64,000 nt of DNA from positions 1 to 64,000 of the forward strand of contig NZ_JAEPBG010000006.1 of assembly GCF_016632335.1 (NCBI RefSeq), in the 5' to 3' direction. Below, in pieces: positions 17,126 through 25,507 of the stretch. Position numbers and translations under genes: made by a program. How positions within the stretch are numbered: the stretch's first letter is position 1; each line of letters begins with the position of its first letter. The notes beneath the pieces are model-generated. The model worked only from the letters and a program-made list of their open reading frames with translations. It searched no databases and had not been told where the DNA came from. This DNA is from Noviherbaspirillum pedocola. GTDB lineage: Bacteria; Pseudomonadota; Gammaproteobacteria; Burkholderiales; Burkholderiaceae_D.

Positions 17126-17467
17126 TCAGCGGCCATGCCAGTGATGTCGGCGCCAACCGTAACCATACGGCGCTTGCACATACACTGGTGCCGGTTGCAT
17201 ATAGACCGGCTGGGGAGAATACACCACCGCCGGCGGTGCATAGACCGGAGTGGGCTGTACATAGACAGGCGCAGGCTGATACACCGGGGCTGGCTGCACA
17301 TAAACCGGCGCCGGCTGTACGTACACCGGAGCAGGTTGATAAATCGGCGCCGCGCCCGGCAGTCCCACGCCAATGGATACGTCGACATGGCCAGCCGACG
17401 CCGGCAAGGTCGTCAACATCAGGACCGTCGCGATGGCCCCTGCCCAAACACCAAAATTCCGCTTCAC
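17126..17467 (-). CDS. Secreted PXV-repeat protein
   Basis: 113 residues from a GTG start (17467) with AAGGAGA seven bases before it; a longer ATG-initiated frame exists but lacks a signal peptide at its start. After the signal peptide (cleavage near PASAG) comes a low-complexity segment of about nine YxxPAPVYVQ units (17180-17350), then a basic aromatic tail WRRHHWHGR. Pro-Val repeats of this kind occur in envelope proteins of Burkholderiales; structure and role are not known. The same repeat type closes the glycine-zipper protein at 47229-47762. Confidence 0.7.
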   Translation of the reverse strand: MKRNFGVWAGAIATVLMLTTLPASAGHVDVSIGVGLPGAAPIYQPAPVYVQPAPVYVQPAPVYQPAPVYVQPTPVYAPPAVVYSPQPVYMQPAPVYVQAPYGYGWRRHHWHGR

Positions 17468-17569
17468 GCCAATCTCCTTAATCTGAGTGCGTATTAGACG
17501 CCGATTTGGTGTGCTGCGCGAACCCATTTCATCGGCCGGGGCGATCCTGTTGCCGTCCATCCTCAGCGA

Positions 17570-18832
17570 TCAGGGGCGACCAACCTGCCGAATCAACCGG
17601 CGTGCCGCCGCCTGGGCCACCAGCTGCGTGGCGCGCTCCGGATCCGGGTCCTTATTCGCCACAATCATGCGAACCTCGCCGTTCACGAGGTCGTCCAGCC
17701 GCAAGTTACCAATGTAGCCGTGCAGCGCATCGATGGCTTCCTGTTTTGCCATCGTGATGGCCGGTGGATCTTCGCCCTCTTCCCAGCTCTTGAATTGGGC
17801 CGGCTTCATGTTGATGGCGACCGTGTGAAGCTCGGGGAACCGCGCAGCGAGATCGGCCAGTGCGGCTTTGAGGCATTGCGCGCCAAGCCCGCGCTCGGAA
17901 TCAAGCGCACGCTCCCACAGCCATACGAATGCCAGGTCCGACCCGACGATGAGCTCAGGTGTGTCACCGTGCTGCGCGAGCATCGCATCGACCTGAAGCA
18001 CGTCGACGTCCGATACGGCGTCGGACGCGCATATCAGGTCGTCCACCGTGCCCAGAGGGCAGCCGCTGGCATCACGCTCGAAGGCGTACAGCATGCCGTA
18101 GGCGATGGCATCCGGACGGTCCGAGGCAGCATCGATGCGCAATTCCGCGCACCACTCGTAGGCGGCCACGGTATCGGCCTCGTGCTGGAAACAGCGGGTG
18201 ATGGAATTGACGACGGTGCCCGACGGCATTGCAATCGGCGCGGCCGACAAGGGAATGCCGTCGCCGATCTTGGCATCCGGCCACCACGCCAGATAGCCCT
18301 GCGCGTTCGGCTGCGTCATGAAGAACGAGCGCAACGTGCGCGAGCACCATGCCTGTTCGAGTTCCGCCATCAGGACATGGTCTATCTGCTGACGGACCGC
18401 AGCCTGGTCAAGCTGCTGGCGCAGTTCTTCCAACGACAACGGCGCACCGGTATAGGCCGCGACTGCGTGGCCGACCAAGTCCTCTTCGGAACAGACCAGG
18501 AACATCTCCTCGATCACGGTGCGCACGCGGTTGCGGCAGAACTGCGCAAAGATGACCGCGCCAAGCGTCATCGTGCGGCCGTCCTTCTGCACGTACGGCA
18601 TGGTCATGAACTGGCGAAGGGTGATGTCAACATTCGTCAGTGGCGGCAGGCGCAGGCCTTCCCGATTCGTCGGTTGTGCCGCGACACGGATCACGTCCTG
18701 GAGAAACGATAGCATCGACCCGTACACCACGCGGTCGATAGGAGCGTCGGGATACTGGCTTTCGAAATCGTCGAAGGAAAGGTAGCTGGCGTAGATGGTC
18801 CGAATCTTGTGAAGCACAACAGGCGAGATCAT
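17570..18832 (-). CDS. Hypothetical protein, 420 residues
   Basis: A long soluble protein with ordinary codon use, no signal peptide, no membrane segment and no motif I recognise. It starts MISPVVLHKIRTIYASYLSF with an AAGGGT-like ribosome site. Predicted mix of helices and strands; the second half has regular acidic stretches (FKSWEEGEDPPAITMAKQEA). It could be a cytoplasmic effector or regulator. Transcription would run from the right, where 240 bp separate it from the histidine-rich peptide gene. Confidence 0.65.
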   Translation of the reverse strand: MISPVVLHKIRTIYASYLSFDDFESQYPDAPIDRVVYGSMLSFLQDVIRVAAQPTNREGLRLPPLTNVDITLRQFMTMPYVQKDGRTMTLGAVIFAQFCRNRVRTVIEEMFLVCSEEDLVGHAVAAYTGAPLSLEELRQQLDQAAVRQQIDHVLMAELEQAWCSRTLRSFFMTQPNAQGYLAWWPDAKIGDGIPLSAAPIAMPSGTVVNSITRCFQHEADTVAAYEWCAELRIDAASDRPDAIAYGMLYAFERDASGCPLGTVDDLICASDAVSDVDVLQVDAMLAQHGDTPELIVGSDLAFVWLWERALDSERGLGAQCLKAALADLAARFPELHTVAINMKPAQFKSWEEGEDPPAITMAKQEAIDALHGYIGNLRLDDLVNGEVRMIVANKDPDPERATQLVAQAAARRLIRQVGRP

Positions 18833-19076
18833 CGTGGACCCTTTCTCAAGCGCTTGCGTCGGGAGGTGCCGCAGGTCCGGCGGTTTTTCCTAGAGTAGCG
18901 TTATCCGGAGGAAAAAGGAAAGCGAATCGACGTGTGTCATGCGCGGACCGTCACACAGACGGCTGGCGGGAATCGGGGCGTTGTCGAGCAGAGGACTTAG
19001 AAACAGCGAGGCGGGATGCGAAGACGCGTGCCGGTGCCGCCCCATGGAGGACGTACCGGCAGCGAGGCGGCGACGT

Positions 19077-19244
19077 TTAGCGGACGTGGCGCGCGTGGTG
19101 GTGGTGATGGTGGTGATGATGGCGATGGTGCACCACGTGAACGCGCTCGGCCTTCACAACCGGCTCGGCGGCGTAAGCCGGGGCCTGTGCAAACGCGGCT
19201 GCGGCAACAAGGATGCCTGCAATGGCGGTAAGCAGCTTTTTCAT
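19077..19244 (-). CDS. Histidine-rich small secreted protein
   Basis: 55 residues from ATG 19244, preceded by AAAGGGA. The signal peptide MKKLLTAIAGILVAAAAFAQ is clear. The mature part is about 35 residues and ends HHRHHHHHHHHHARHVR: nine consecutive His, 12 of the last 18 residues in all. Such tails bind Ni, Zn, Cu or Co, so a periplasmic metal sponge or chaperone is plausible, but this is inference. A frame without a signal peptide start would be longer. The neighbour on the right is another small secreted protein, with a similar signal peptide. Confidence 0.7.
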   Translation of the reverse strand: MKKLLTAIAGILVAAAAFAQAPAYAAEPVVKAERVHVVHHRHHHHHHHHHARHVR

Positions 19245-19362
19245 GATGATTCCCTTTCGAGTTCGATTGGACAGCTTTGAACGACAGCTAATTGAACGCA
19301 CTCATCGGCTTCCCGGCGCCGAATGACCGCAGCGGCGAGCCGCGGCCTTGGCGCTGGAATGC

Positions 19363-19674
19363 TTACTTCTTCGCGGCGTCGGCTTCAGCCTTCTTTTCCT
19401 GCTTCTCGGCCGCAGCGATTTTCTTTTCAGCCTTCGCATGTGCCTTGGCATGGGTCTTTTCGTTTTTGGCATCTGCCTTGGCGTCGGTGGCCTTTTCGTC
19501 AGCCTTGGCCTTTGCAACCTTTTCGTTCGCTTTGGCGTCAGCCTTCGCTACCTTTGCATCGGCCTTGGCTTCCGCCTTGGTGTCTGCACTCGCAGCGGCA
19601 GTAGTAGCGGGCGCCTGGGCAAATGCGGCTCCGGCAAACAGGGTGGCGGCAACAGCGGCGATCAGTTTGTTCAT
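19363..19674 (-). CDS. Ala/Lys-rich secreted coiled-coil protein
   Basis: 103 residues. Signal peptide MNKLIAAVAATLFAGAAFAQ, then almost only Ala, Lys, Asp and Glu in KADAKxxKADAKA repeats, predicted as one long helix. Composition resembles histone-like or acid-shock (Asr-type) proteins. Its signal peptide resembles that of the His-rich protein to its left. Function unknown; periplasmic buffering or binding of acidic polymers is a guess. Confidence 0.7.
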   Translation of the reverse strand: MNKLIAAVAATLFAGAAFAQAPATTAAASADTKAEAKADAKVAKADAKANEKVAKAKADEKATDAKADAKNEKTHAKAHAKAEKKIAAAEKQEKKAEADAAKK

Positions 19675-20346
19675 GGCATTGACTCCTTCTGGCTATGTGG
19701 TGCGTTGCGTATTGCAACTGCCCTCAAAAACGAGTCACCTGCGTAGGGAGTTGACCCCTGTTGTGTAAAGAAAAGTAACGCAAAAATGCCGTACATCGCG
19801 ATTGCATAGGAGCAACACGTATGCCGCTATTGTGTTGACGCAATGAACTTCGCACGCGTTAAATGCTGTCAGTGCGACGTAATATTGCACTGCAATAATG
19901 TGATGCGGGTGACGGTCGGACCGACCTGCATTCACCCATCCGATTGCTACACCAGGTGCGCAGCCATTCTTCCGGCGCTTAAAGCACCTGCCCTTCGTTT
20001 GACCTTACCCTGTGAATCCTCGCCCAGCTTCGCGCTCTCGGTTTACGCCCAAGAATATCGGTATGTAGATCGCCGACATCGCAATGGAAATCTCCTTTGC
20101 GTTCACGGTGATCGTGATGGGAATTGGTTATGGCTGCGGCTGGCAGCAAGGGCCGCTATTGGCTTACACCACGCTGCTTAACGCTGAATTCGAACTCGGG
20201 CTGACCGGAACGGCCTTCTAGGAACGGTCACGACATTGATTCCTGTCCTATCAATGCGGGGCGTGTGCAGCCCGGAACTCCCGCATTCGGGTGGCGTCCC
20301 AAGAATTGCAGTTTCTGCAATCTCTTTCGAACGAATGGAACGCATC
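19675..20346. other. 670-bp region without a secure gene
   Basis: No gene of ordinary quality. A 45-residue frame at 20084-20221 (MEISFAFTVIVMGIGYGCGW...) has one hydrophobic helix but no ribosome site. Another frame at 19843-20181 is Cys-rich with an implausible composition. TTGACG at about 19834 may be a -35 box. Otherwise nothing seen. Confidence 0.4.
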
Positions 20347-20697
20347 ATGCCAGCCGGAGCAAGCAGGAAGCGGGGGTCCGAATTCAAGGAACTGGAAAGC
20401 CGTTTCAAGAAGGAACACCGCTACAAGGGCCGTGAAGACGAAGTCGCGGCGCGCATCGTGAACAAGCAGCGGGCCCAGTACGGCGAGACGATCGCTGAAA
20501 AGCAGCAGGAGAAGGCCGGCAAGTCTCCTGACCGTGGGCTGCCGATGTCTGGATATGAACACATGACAATTTCGGAAGTGGCGTCGCACTTCGGCGAGCT
20601 GGACAAACGCGGCATACGCAAGATCCGCGACTACGAAAGCAAGCACAAGAACCGCAAGGGACTCATTGAGCGCATCGACCGATATCTGGACCGGTAG
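20347..20697 (+). CDS. Conserved hypothetical basic protein ('plasmid stabilization'-labelled family)
   Basis: 116 residues from ATG 20347 (ATG 20335 possible). Very charged: GSEFKELESRFKKEHRYKGR, then EDEVAARIVNKQRAQYGET, and a C-terminal KRGIRKIRDYESKHKNRKG. Proteins with this N-terminal pattern are widespread in proteobacteria and are often labelled plasmid stabilization proteins without evidence. A KRGIRKIRDYE helix near the C-terminus resembles the tail of ChaB-like proteins. A nucleic-acid-binding role is likely from the composition only. Confidence 0.7.
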   Translation: MPAGASRKRGSEFKELESRFKKEHRYKGREDEVAARIVNKQRAQYGETIAEKQQEKAGKSPDRGLPMSGYEHMTISEVASHFGELDKRGIRKIRDYESKHKNRKGLIERIDRYLDR

Positions 20698-20707
20698 GCA
20701 GCTACGC

Positions 20708-21223
20708 TTAGTTCAACAGCGTCCTCGCCATTTCGAAGTGGCGAGACCAATAGCGGTTGGTCAGTTTTTCCACGCGCACCCTTCCCCGTGAATTAGGTGA
20801 ATGGACAAACTCGCCGCGCCCCAAGTAAATGCCGACATGCGAAAACGGACGGCCGAGCGTGTTGAAAAACACCAGGTCGCCCGATCTCAGGTCAGTGACA
20901 GCCACTTCACGTCCTTCGCGCGCCATCGATGCCGCATTTCCCTCTAGCGATATGCCAGCCGCTTCCCGAAAGGTATAGCTGACCAGACCCGAGCAATCGA
21001 ATCCGCTTTCTGGATTTTTGCCGCCGAACTCGTAACCAGTCTGCAGCAGCATCAACGCGTAGAACGCAACTTCACGCGCGGCGGGCGAGGCGTCCTGTTC
21101 ATTGCGAAAGGTGTCGGCAGTGATGCGGGCTGGCGCCGCATGTGGCGCATACGGCGCATGGGGTGTGGTGCCGCACCCGGCCAGTACAAGAAGGAACAAG
21201 AAGGCAGCGAGAGAAGATTTCAT
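20708..21223 (-). CDS. NlpC/P60 peptidoglycan hydrolase, lipoprotein
   Basis: 171 residues from ATG 21223 (an earlier Met is four codons upstream). Lipobox LAGC (Cys 17). The NlpC/P60 fold carries catalytic Cys 77 in FDCSGLV, His 129 in FSHVGIYLG and His 141 in FVHSP, so the triad is intact. The family cleaves the gamma-D-Glu-mDAP bond of peptidoglycan stem peptides; as a lipoprotein it would act at the outer membrane face in the periplasm, in cell-wall growth or separation. Length is usual for Spr/MepS-like enzymes. Convergent with the basic protein at 20347. Confidence 0.93.
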   Translation of the reverse strand: MKSSLAAFLFLLVLAGCGTTPHAPYAPHAAPARITADTFRNEQDASPAAREVAFYALMLLQTGYEFGGKNPESGFDCSGLVSYTFREAAGISLEGNAASMAREGREVAVTDLRSGDLVFFNTLGRPFSHVGIYLGRGEFVHSPNSRGRVRVEKLTNRYWSRHFEMARTLLN

Positions 21224-21268
21224 GCAGGCGCACACAAAGATGGTGGCGGCATTGTAGTGCCTGGCCGC

Positions 21269-21571
21269 CTACTTGCGACGCGCCTTAGCTGCGTCCGACA
21301 CGGAGCGGATAAAGCCGCCAAGGCCAATTGCCAGTATCAAGCCGGCGACGGAAAAGAAAACCGGGCGGCCCAACTCCGGGTCATGCGGACTGACCGCATG
21401 GTGGACTTGCCGCCGCATACTCAGCGCAGACGGTTGGATGCTTGGGGCATCAATCGCAGTGATGATGGCTTCCGGATCCATGCCGGGTTGAAGCGCGCCG
21501 GCCTGCTCGCCTGCCACAGACGGTTCCGTGGCAAGGAGCAGAACAGCGGCAATGAGCGGGATGATGCGCAT
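21269..21571 (-). CDS. Hypothetical secreted/membrane protein
   Basis: 100 residues from ATG 21571. Signal-like N-terminus (MRIIPLIAAVLLLATEPSVAG), then an extracytoplasmic ~50 residues, then one membrane helix (PVFFSVAGLILAIGLGGFI) and basic tail DAAKARRK. Such C-terminal anchors resemble PEP-CTERM or similar sorting tails, but no PEP motif is present. Longer frames to the right lack a signal peptide. It lies 45 bp from the NlpC gene start, so may be co-transcribed with it. Confidence 0.5.
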   Translation of the reverse strand: MRIIPLIAAVLLLATEPSVAGEQAGALQPGMDPEAIITAIDAPSIQPSALSMRRQVHHAVSPHDPELGRPVFFSVAGLILAIGLGGFIRSVSDAAKARRK

Positions 21572-21773
21572 GAGTTCAGAAGTGCTGTGGGCAACTATCG
21601 CCAACCAGTATGCGCCACTATTTATCCAAAAAGCCGGAGTGTGGAAAAAATCAGAAGATAAGTCGCGAAAAGCAAGAATCGTAGATAAGAAAAAGCGGTT
21701 TCCGTGCGACAATCAATTGTTGACATACATAAATGTGCCGGTGTAGCACCCGACAGAACGATTATTTTCCAAT

Positions 21774-21974
21774 ATGACAATCAATTTTCGTGATTTCGGC
21801 CGCCTTTCCGTGTCGCACTCTCAACCGTTCTCTCAGTCGCCTGCGCACGCGCACCTGGCCGACATGAATGACTGGATCAAGGCCAACAACATCAACGTTC
21901 TCAACTGCGAAACCCTGGTCTCGAATATCAAGGACCGGCACGCCGAGGCGATCCGGGTCTGGTACCGGGAATAG
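21774..21974 (+). CDS. Small hypothetical protein
   Basis: 66 residues: MTINFRDFGRLSVSHSQPF, then a helical C-terminus (MNDWIKANNINVLNCETLVS...RVWYRE). No ribosome site is obvious. It is the first of four same-strand, closely spaced genes (21774-23601), which supports its being real. No family recognised. Confidence 0.5.
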   Translation: MTINFRDFGRLSVSHSQPFSQSPAHAHLADMNDWIKANNINVLNCETLVSNIKDRHAEAIRVWYRE

Positions 21975-21992
21975 CGACAGGGAGAAATGTCC

Positions 21993-22583
21993 ATGAATTC
22001 ACTGCGAAGCGGTATTCCCCGCTCGACGCTCATTCTGGCGAACGAGCCAGTCGAAAAGACGGTGCGGATTGCGGCCGGCGCGCTGCTCGAGGGTATACAA
22101 AGCGCTTGCCAGCGCGTCGTCTCAATGGATGGCAGCGGTGTGTCGGTCGCATCGACGGACACCGCCTATGTTCTGGACGGGCGCACGTTCACGATCCATG
22201 CGTACGACGGCCCGTATCGGTTCTGGTGCGGTACGAACAATCCGCGGCTGTTCTGGATCTGCCATATGCAGCGCGTGGACGTCGAGAAGGCGCGCGAGGC
22301 ATTCCGCTTCTGCTTCGGCGGCGCGGAAAAGGCAGGATGGAACGTCAATTACGAACCACTGAGCGACGGCAGCGGAGGCGTGTCGATCTGGGCCACATGC
22401 ATTACTGACCGTGAGCGCCCGCTGTGCGCTGAAGTCAGCGACTTGAACGGAGCCGCGTCGATCGCCATGACCGCCGAGGGCGTGTACTGGGCGACCGACA
22501 TCGCGATGATGGTTCAAAGCTGGATTCGCACTTCGCAGCGCCATGGCTTTTCGTGCCACCCGGGGATGCCTGCGCCGCTATGA
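21993..22583 (+). CDS. Hypothetical protein coupled to an SDR gene
   Basis: 196 residues. ATG 21993 is chosen because AGGGAG at 21979-21984 is 8 bases away; ATG 21987 would be too close. Mixed alpha/beta, soluble, with several Trp and Cys (RFWCGTNNPRLFWICHMQR) and no motif that I recognise. The stop overlaps the next start by four bases (ATGA), so it is translated together with the SDR enzyme and probably acts in the same process. Confidence 0.65.
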   Translation: MNSLRSGIPRSTLILANEPVEKTVRIAAGALLEGIQSACQRVVSMDGSGVSVASTDTAYVLDGRTFTIHAYDGPYRFWCGTNNPRLFWICHMQRVDVEKAREAFRFCFGGAEKAGWNVNYEPLSDGSGGVSIWATCITDRERPLCAEVSDLNGAASIAMTAEGVYWATDIAMMVQSWIRTSQRHGFSCHPGMPAPL

Positions 22584-23299
22584 AGACGGTTTTGATTACC
22601 GGCGGGGCCCGTCGGCTCGGCCGCGCACTGGTGGAGCATTTTGCGCAGCAAGGCTGGCAGGTCCTATTCACCTGCCAGTGGTCGTTCGAAGAGGGCACGG
22701 CGCTGGCGGAGTCACTTGGCGCGCACGTGCACTGTCTGCGCACCGCCGTTTCCTCGCAGCGCAGTGCCAGCATGATCGCAGGATGGGCGCAGGGCTATAC
22801 CGCGGAACTCGATCTGCTGATATGCAACGCTTCTACCTTCATGAAAACCTCCGTGGAGAGCGTCACGCCTGACGAATTCGGCGATCTGCTCGAATCCAAT
22901 CTCCTCGGCCCGTTTTTCCTGATACAGCAGTGCCTTTCGCTGTTGCGTGCTGCGCAGGGTAGCGTCGTCAATATTGCCGACGCACAGGCGACCGGCGGTG
23001 TTGCCGAGTTCGCGCCGTATGTGGCGACCAAGGCCGGCCTGATTTCGATTACGAAGACGCTCGCCATCGAGCTTGCCCCACAGGTGAGGATCAATGCCGT
23101 GCTGCCGGGGACGCTTCCGTGGCCGGAAAATCCAAGCATTTACAGCCATGCGGCGAAGGAGAAGACCTTGGCTGAAATACCGATGGCCACAGCCGGCTCG
23201 TGGCATGCGGTCGTGCAGGCAGTCAGCTACCTGGACGCGGCAAAGTACGTCACGGGTATCTGCATGCCTGTCGACGGCGGCAGGTCGGCGCGGTTCTAG
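22580..23299 (+). CDS. Short-chain dehydrogenase, pteridine-reductase-like
   Basis: 239 residues. Rossmann start MKTVLITGGARRLGRAL: the TGxxxRLG nucleotide motif (7-14) is the one of pteridine/dihydromonapterin reductases (FolM/PTR1). Further, NAS at 83-85, Tyr 147 and Lys 151 in PYVATKAG, and RINAVLPGTLPWPE after it, also as in FolM-like enzymes. NAD(P)H-dependent reduction of a pterin is the likely reaction; a general SDR role cannot be excluded. The usual catalytic Ser is replaced by a Asp/Ala stretch (NIADAQATG), as in pteridine reductases. Start overlaps the preceding stop (ATGA). Confidence 0.85.
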   Translation: MKTVLITGGARRLGRALVEHFAQQGWQVLFTCQWSFEEGTALAESLGAHVHCLRTAVSSQRSASMIAGWAQGYTAELDLLICNASTFMKTSVESVTPDEFGDLLESNLLGPFFLIQQCLSLLRAAQGSVVNIADAQATGGVAEFAPYVATKAGLISITKTLAIELAPQVRINAVLPGTLPWPENPSIYSHAAKEKTLAEIPMATAGSWHAVVQAVSYLDAAKYVTGICMPVDGGRSARF

Positions 23300-23304
23300 C
23301 AGCC

Positions 23305-23601
23305 ATGGGCAATTATTTTGACACCGGCGCCCTGCTCTTCGGGTTCGTAGGCTCGACGCTGTGGGCGCAGAATGGGCGCTTTGTGAGGTACGTGTCGATC
23401 TTCTGGATGGTCTCATCCATGCTCTGGATTGCCTATGCGTTGTCCGCGCACCTGCCGGCAGTCGGGCTGAACCATGTTGTGAATCTTGGCCTCAACCTGT
23501 ATGGCTGCCGGAAGTGGTTGGGCAACCCACAAGCACGCCGCATCGAGCCGCCGGCGAGCGCAGCGACACACGATGCGCCCGGCAATGTCGCCGTTCAATA
23601 G
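23305..23601 (+). CDS. Small membrane protein
   Basis: 98 residues; starts 5 bp after the SDR stop. Three short hydrophobic segments (GALLFGFVGSTLWAQ, VSIFWMVSSMLWIAYALSA, VVNLGLNLYGCRKWLG) and a polar tail. Spacing of Trp and Asn recalls half-size transporters such as SemiSWEET or a PnuC-like piece, but the match is not firm. It ends 7 bases inside the end of the convergent 23595-24497 gene. Confidence 0.6.
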   Translation: MGNYFDTGALLFGFVGSTLWAQNGRFVRYVSIFWMVSSMLWIAYALSAHLPAVGLNHVVNLGLNLYGCRKWLGNPQARRIEPPASAATHDAPGNVAVQ

Positions 23602-24497
23602 TGGAAGGGCTCGCGGTTAATACGCGGATAGATCAATGAGCAAGCACGTTGAGCCATCGCGGCCATTAGATCGATCTGCCGTATGCGCTCCTTAACCGTC
23701 AGTTCGTATAGCACTTCATCCGGTATAGCGTCTTCATCCACGCCATAGGGAACGCGTTCGGTTCCGTCCGCAACGCCTTCGACACCATATTGCGCCTCGA
23801 GCTGTGCTATGCGCTCGCGCATCAGCGTGACAATCGCTTCGCCACCGCTTGCCTCAGGCCATACGAGTGGCTCTTCCTTTCGCAGCAAGCCAGGAAGAAT
23901 GAGTGCCGCGCGGGGGCTGACGAAGCTGTTACCGTGGTACATGCCGGCTTCGAGTATTTCGAAGGGTAGCTCAAGCAGATGCTTGGTTTTGCTATCCCAG
24001 ATATACGGGAAAAAGTCTGAGGCTACGCGTACCGGGCCCGAGCCGCTGGCGTCGGCCACGCCGGGCGCCTTGCCATTGGCATAGGCCAGGAAGCCGAAGC
24101 GCTCGCGATAAACATCGGTCGGCAGCCACGAATGATGAAAGCCGGTACGATCCCGCCAGGCCACGTCGAATTTCTCGTCGCTCAACCGAATACGCTGCAT
24201 GCCAGCGTAGGGATCGATGTAGAAGTAGAACGGGTATTGCGAATGGCTGGGCGGCAGCAGCTTGTGCCAGGGATGGATCTCGGACACGTATAGCGCAAAA
24301 TTGCGCATCTGCTCGAACGTGGGTGCATCGAGGTCCGCACACAGGCGGCGATAAGCAGCTAGTGACAGGCGGCGTTCTTCCCTCTGCGACGCCTTGATTG
24401 CCGCATCTGTATCACCATCAAAATCTGGATGTTCCGATCCCGGCTTCGCACCGCGCGAAAAGAAGCGCCGAACTAGGTTTTTGAAGGCAGCGGACAA
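23595..24497 (-). CDS. Conserved hypothetical protein, 300 residues
   Basis: Soluble protein with an N-terminal basic helix (FKNLVRRFFSRGAK), a helical region and a central part rich in aromatic and Pro residues (HPWHKLLPPSHSQYPFYFYI), ending in a helical stretch. No signal peptide and no membrane segment. No family recognised. Ordinary GC and codon use. Overlaps the end of the convergent small membrane protein by 7 bases. Confidence 0.65.
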   Translation of the reverse strand: MSAAFKNLVRRFFSRGAKPGSEHPDFDGDTDAAIKASQREERRLSLAAYRRLCADLDAPTFEQMRNFALYVSEIHPWHKLLPPSHSQYPFYFYIDPYAGMQRIRLSDEKFDVAWRDRTGFHHSWLPTDVYRERFGFLAYANGKAPGVADASGSGPVRVASDFFPYIWDSKTKHLLELPFEILEAGMYHGNSFVSPRAALILPGLLRKEEPLVWPEASGGEAIVTLMRERIAQLEAQYGVEGVADGTERVPYGVDEDAIPDEVLYELTVKERIRQIDLMAAMAQRACSLIYPRINREPFHY

Positions 24498-24972
24498 GAC
24501 GAACTCCGAGAGATAAAACGAGGGGCGCCGCTGGACCCGCGGCGGCCAAAAACACGCGCATCACCGCGATCATTTGCGAGAAAGTCGCTTCGTAATTTGA
24601 TATACGCTAATCGATGCGAATAATCATAACAGGTGTCGCCTCAGGCTAAGCCTTCGCTTTACAATTAATTGTAAACTCTCTATATATGGTAAAAGTACAT
24701 TCCGCGCGAAACCGCTGCCTATACTACTAAAATGCCAACGGGGCACATCCCGGTTTTGTCAAAACCTGTTCCCGTCGCGTCAGCGCCGCGTCAGTTAATA
24801 AATAGTCAATTACTGTTTCGTGTATGCAACTTATTGTCGGTGGAGTGGCGATTTATTTGCGTTTCACGTGCCCACGGCAGGGAATTCGCTACAATGAATC
24901 CATGCACGTACCGGGCGCAGACTGGACACGGCTGCGCAAAACTCGACATTTTAGATACCCTTGGAGTGACAT
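24498..24972. other. 475-bp AT-richer upstream region of HU
   Basis: No gene. GGTTTTG-T-CAAAACC at 24752-24766 is a perfect 15-base palindrome, a candidate operator. TACAAT at 24890-24895 fits a -10 box for the HU gene, but no good -35 is at the right distance. The region is visibly richer in A+T than its neighbours (24570-24730). Confidence 0.5.
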
Positions 24973-25257
24973 TTGAAAAAGTCCGAACTGATTGAAGCCC
25001 TGGCTGTTTCTGCACAGGTGACGAAGCCGCAGGCGCGGGTTATGCTCGATCGGCTCATCGAGGTCATCCAGACTGGCGTCAAGAAGGAAGGCCGCTTCCT
25101 ACTCTCCGGTATCGGCACGTTTTCCGTCATCAAGCGCGGCGCGCGCACGGGTCGCAATCCGAACACCGGCGCTGCAGTAAAGATCAAGGCTAAAAAGAGC
25201 GTGAAATTCCGCTCCTCGCCGGATCTCAAAGACGCCGCAGCGAAGTCTAAAGTCTAA
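24973..25257 (+). CDS. HU-family DNA-binding protein (TTG start)
   Basis: 94 residues with a TTG start codon preceded by GGAG. The HU/IHF fold is clear: KSELIEALAVSAQVTKPQAR, GRFLLSGIGTFSVIKRGART (the beta-arm start), GRNPNTGAAVKIKAKKSVKF (the Pro-bearing DNA-intercalating arm RNPNTG) and a basic tail. It binds and bends DNA as a dimer. Not next to any recombination gene here. An intrinsic terminator lies at 25371-25396. Confidence 0.94.
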   Translation: MKKSELIEALAVSAQVTKPQARVMLDRLIEVIQTGVKKEGRFLLSGIGTFSVIKRGARTGRNPNTGAAVKIKAKKSVKFRSSPDLKDAAAKSKV

Positions 25258-25370
25258 AAATCGGCACATGGTCGCAGGCACAGTCCTGTGCAGTCGCGGC
25301 CGCGCACTGAGCGCCGAATTATTGACTACAGCTAATTCGGCATAATTTCTCGCTAATCAGTTTGCACATA

Positions 25371-25396
25371 AAACCCGCTGGAAATGCGGGTTTTTC
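25371..25396 (+). terminator. Intrinsic terminator after HU gene
   Basis: AAACCCGC, loop TGGAAAT, GCGGGTTT, then TTTCT. It lies 115 bp after the HU stop. Confidence 0.85.
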
Positions 25397-25507
25397 TACT
25401 TTGGGACGCGATATCTACAAAGATTGTGCTCTAAAAGCTATAGCAATTGAAAAGTGTGATAGTTTGTTGACAATACAAAAAGCGCGATAGGGAAAGGGAG
25501 GTTCGCC

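Noticed and set aside
17180-17350. Regular repeats looked at as a possible CRISPR
   Set aside because: They are in-frame repeats coding for a Pro-Val-rich protein, unit ~30 bases without unique spacers.
19843-20181. 112-codon Cys-rich frame in the region before the basic protein
   Set aside because: No ribosome site, unlikely amino acid composition, and no conserved features.
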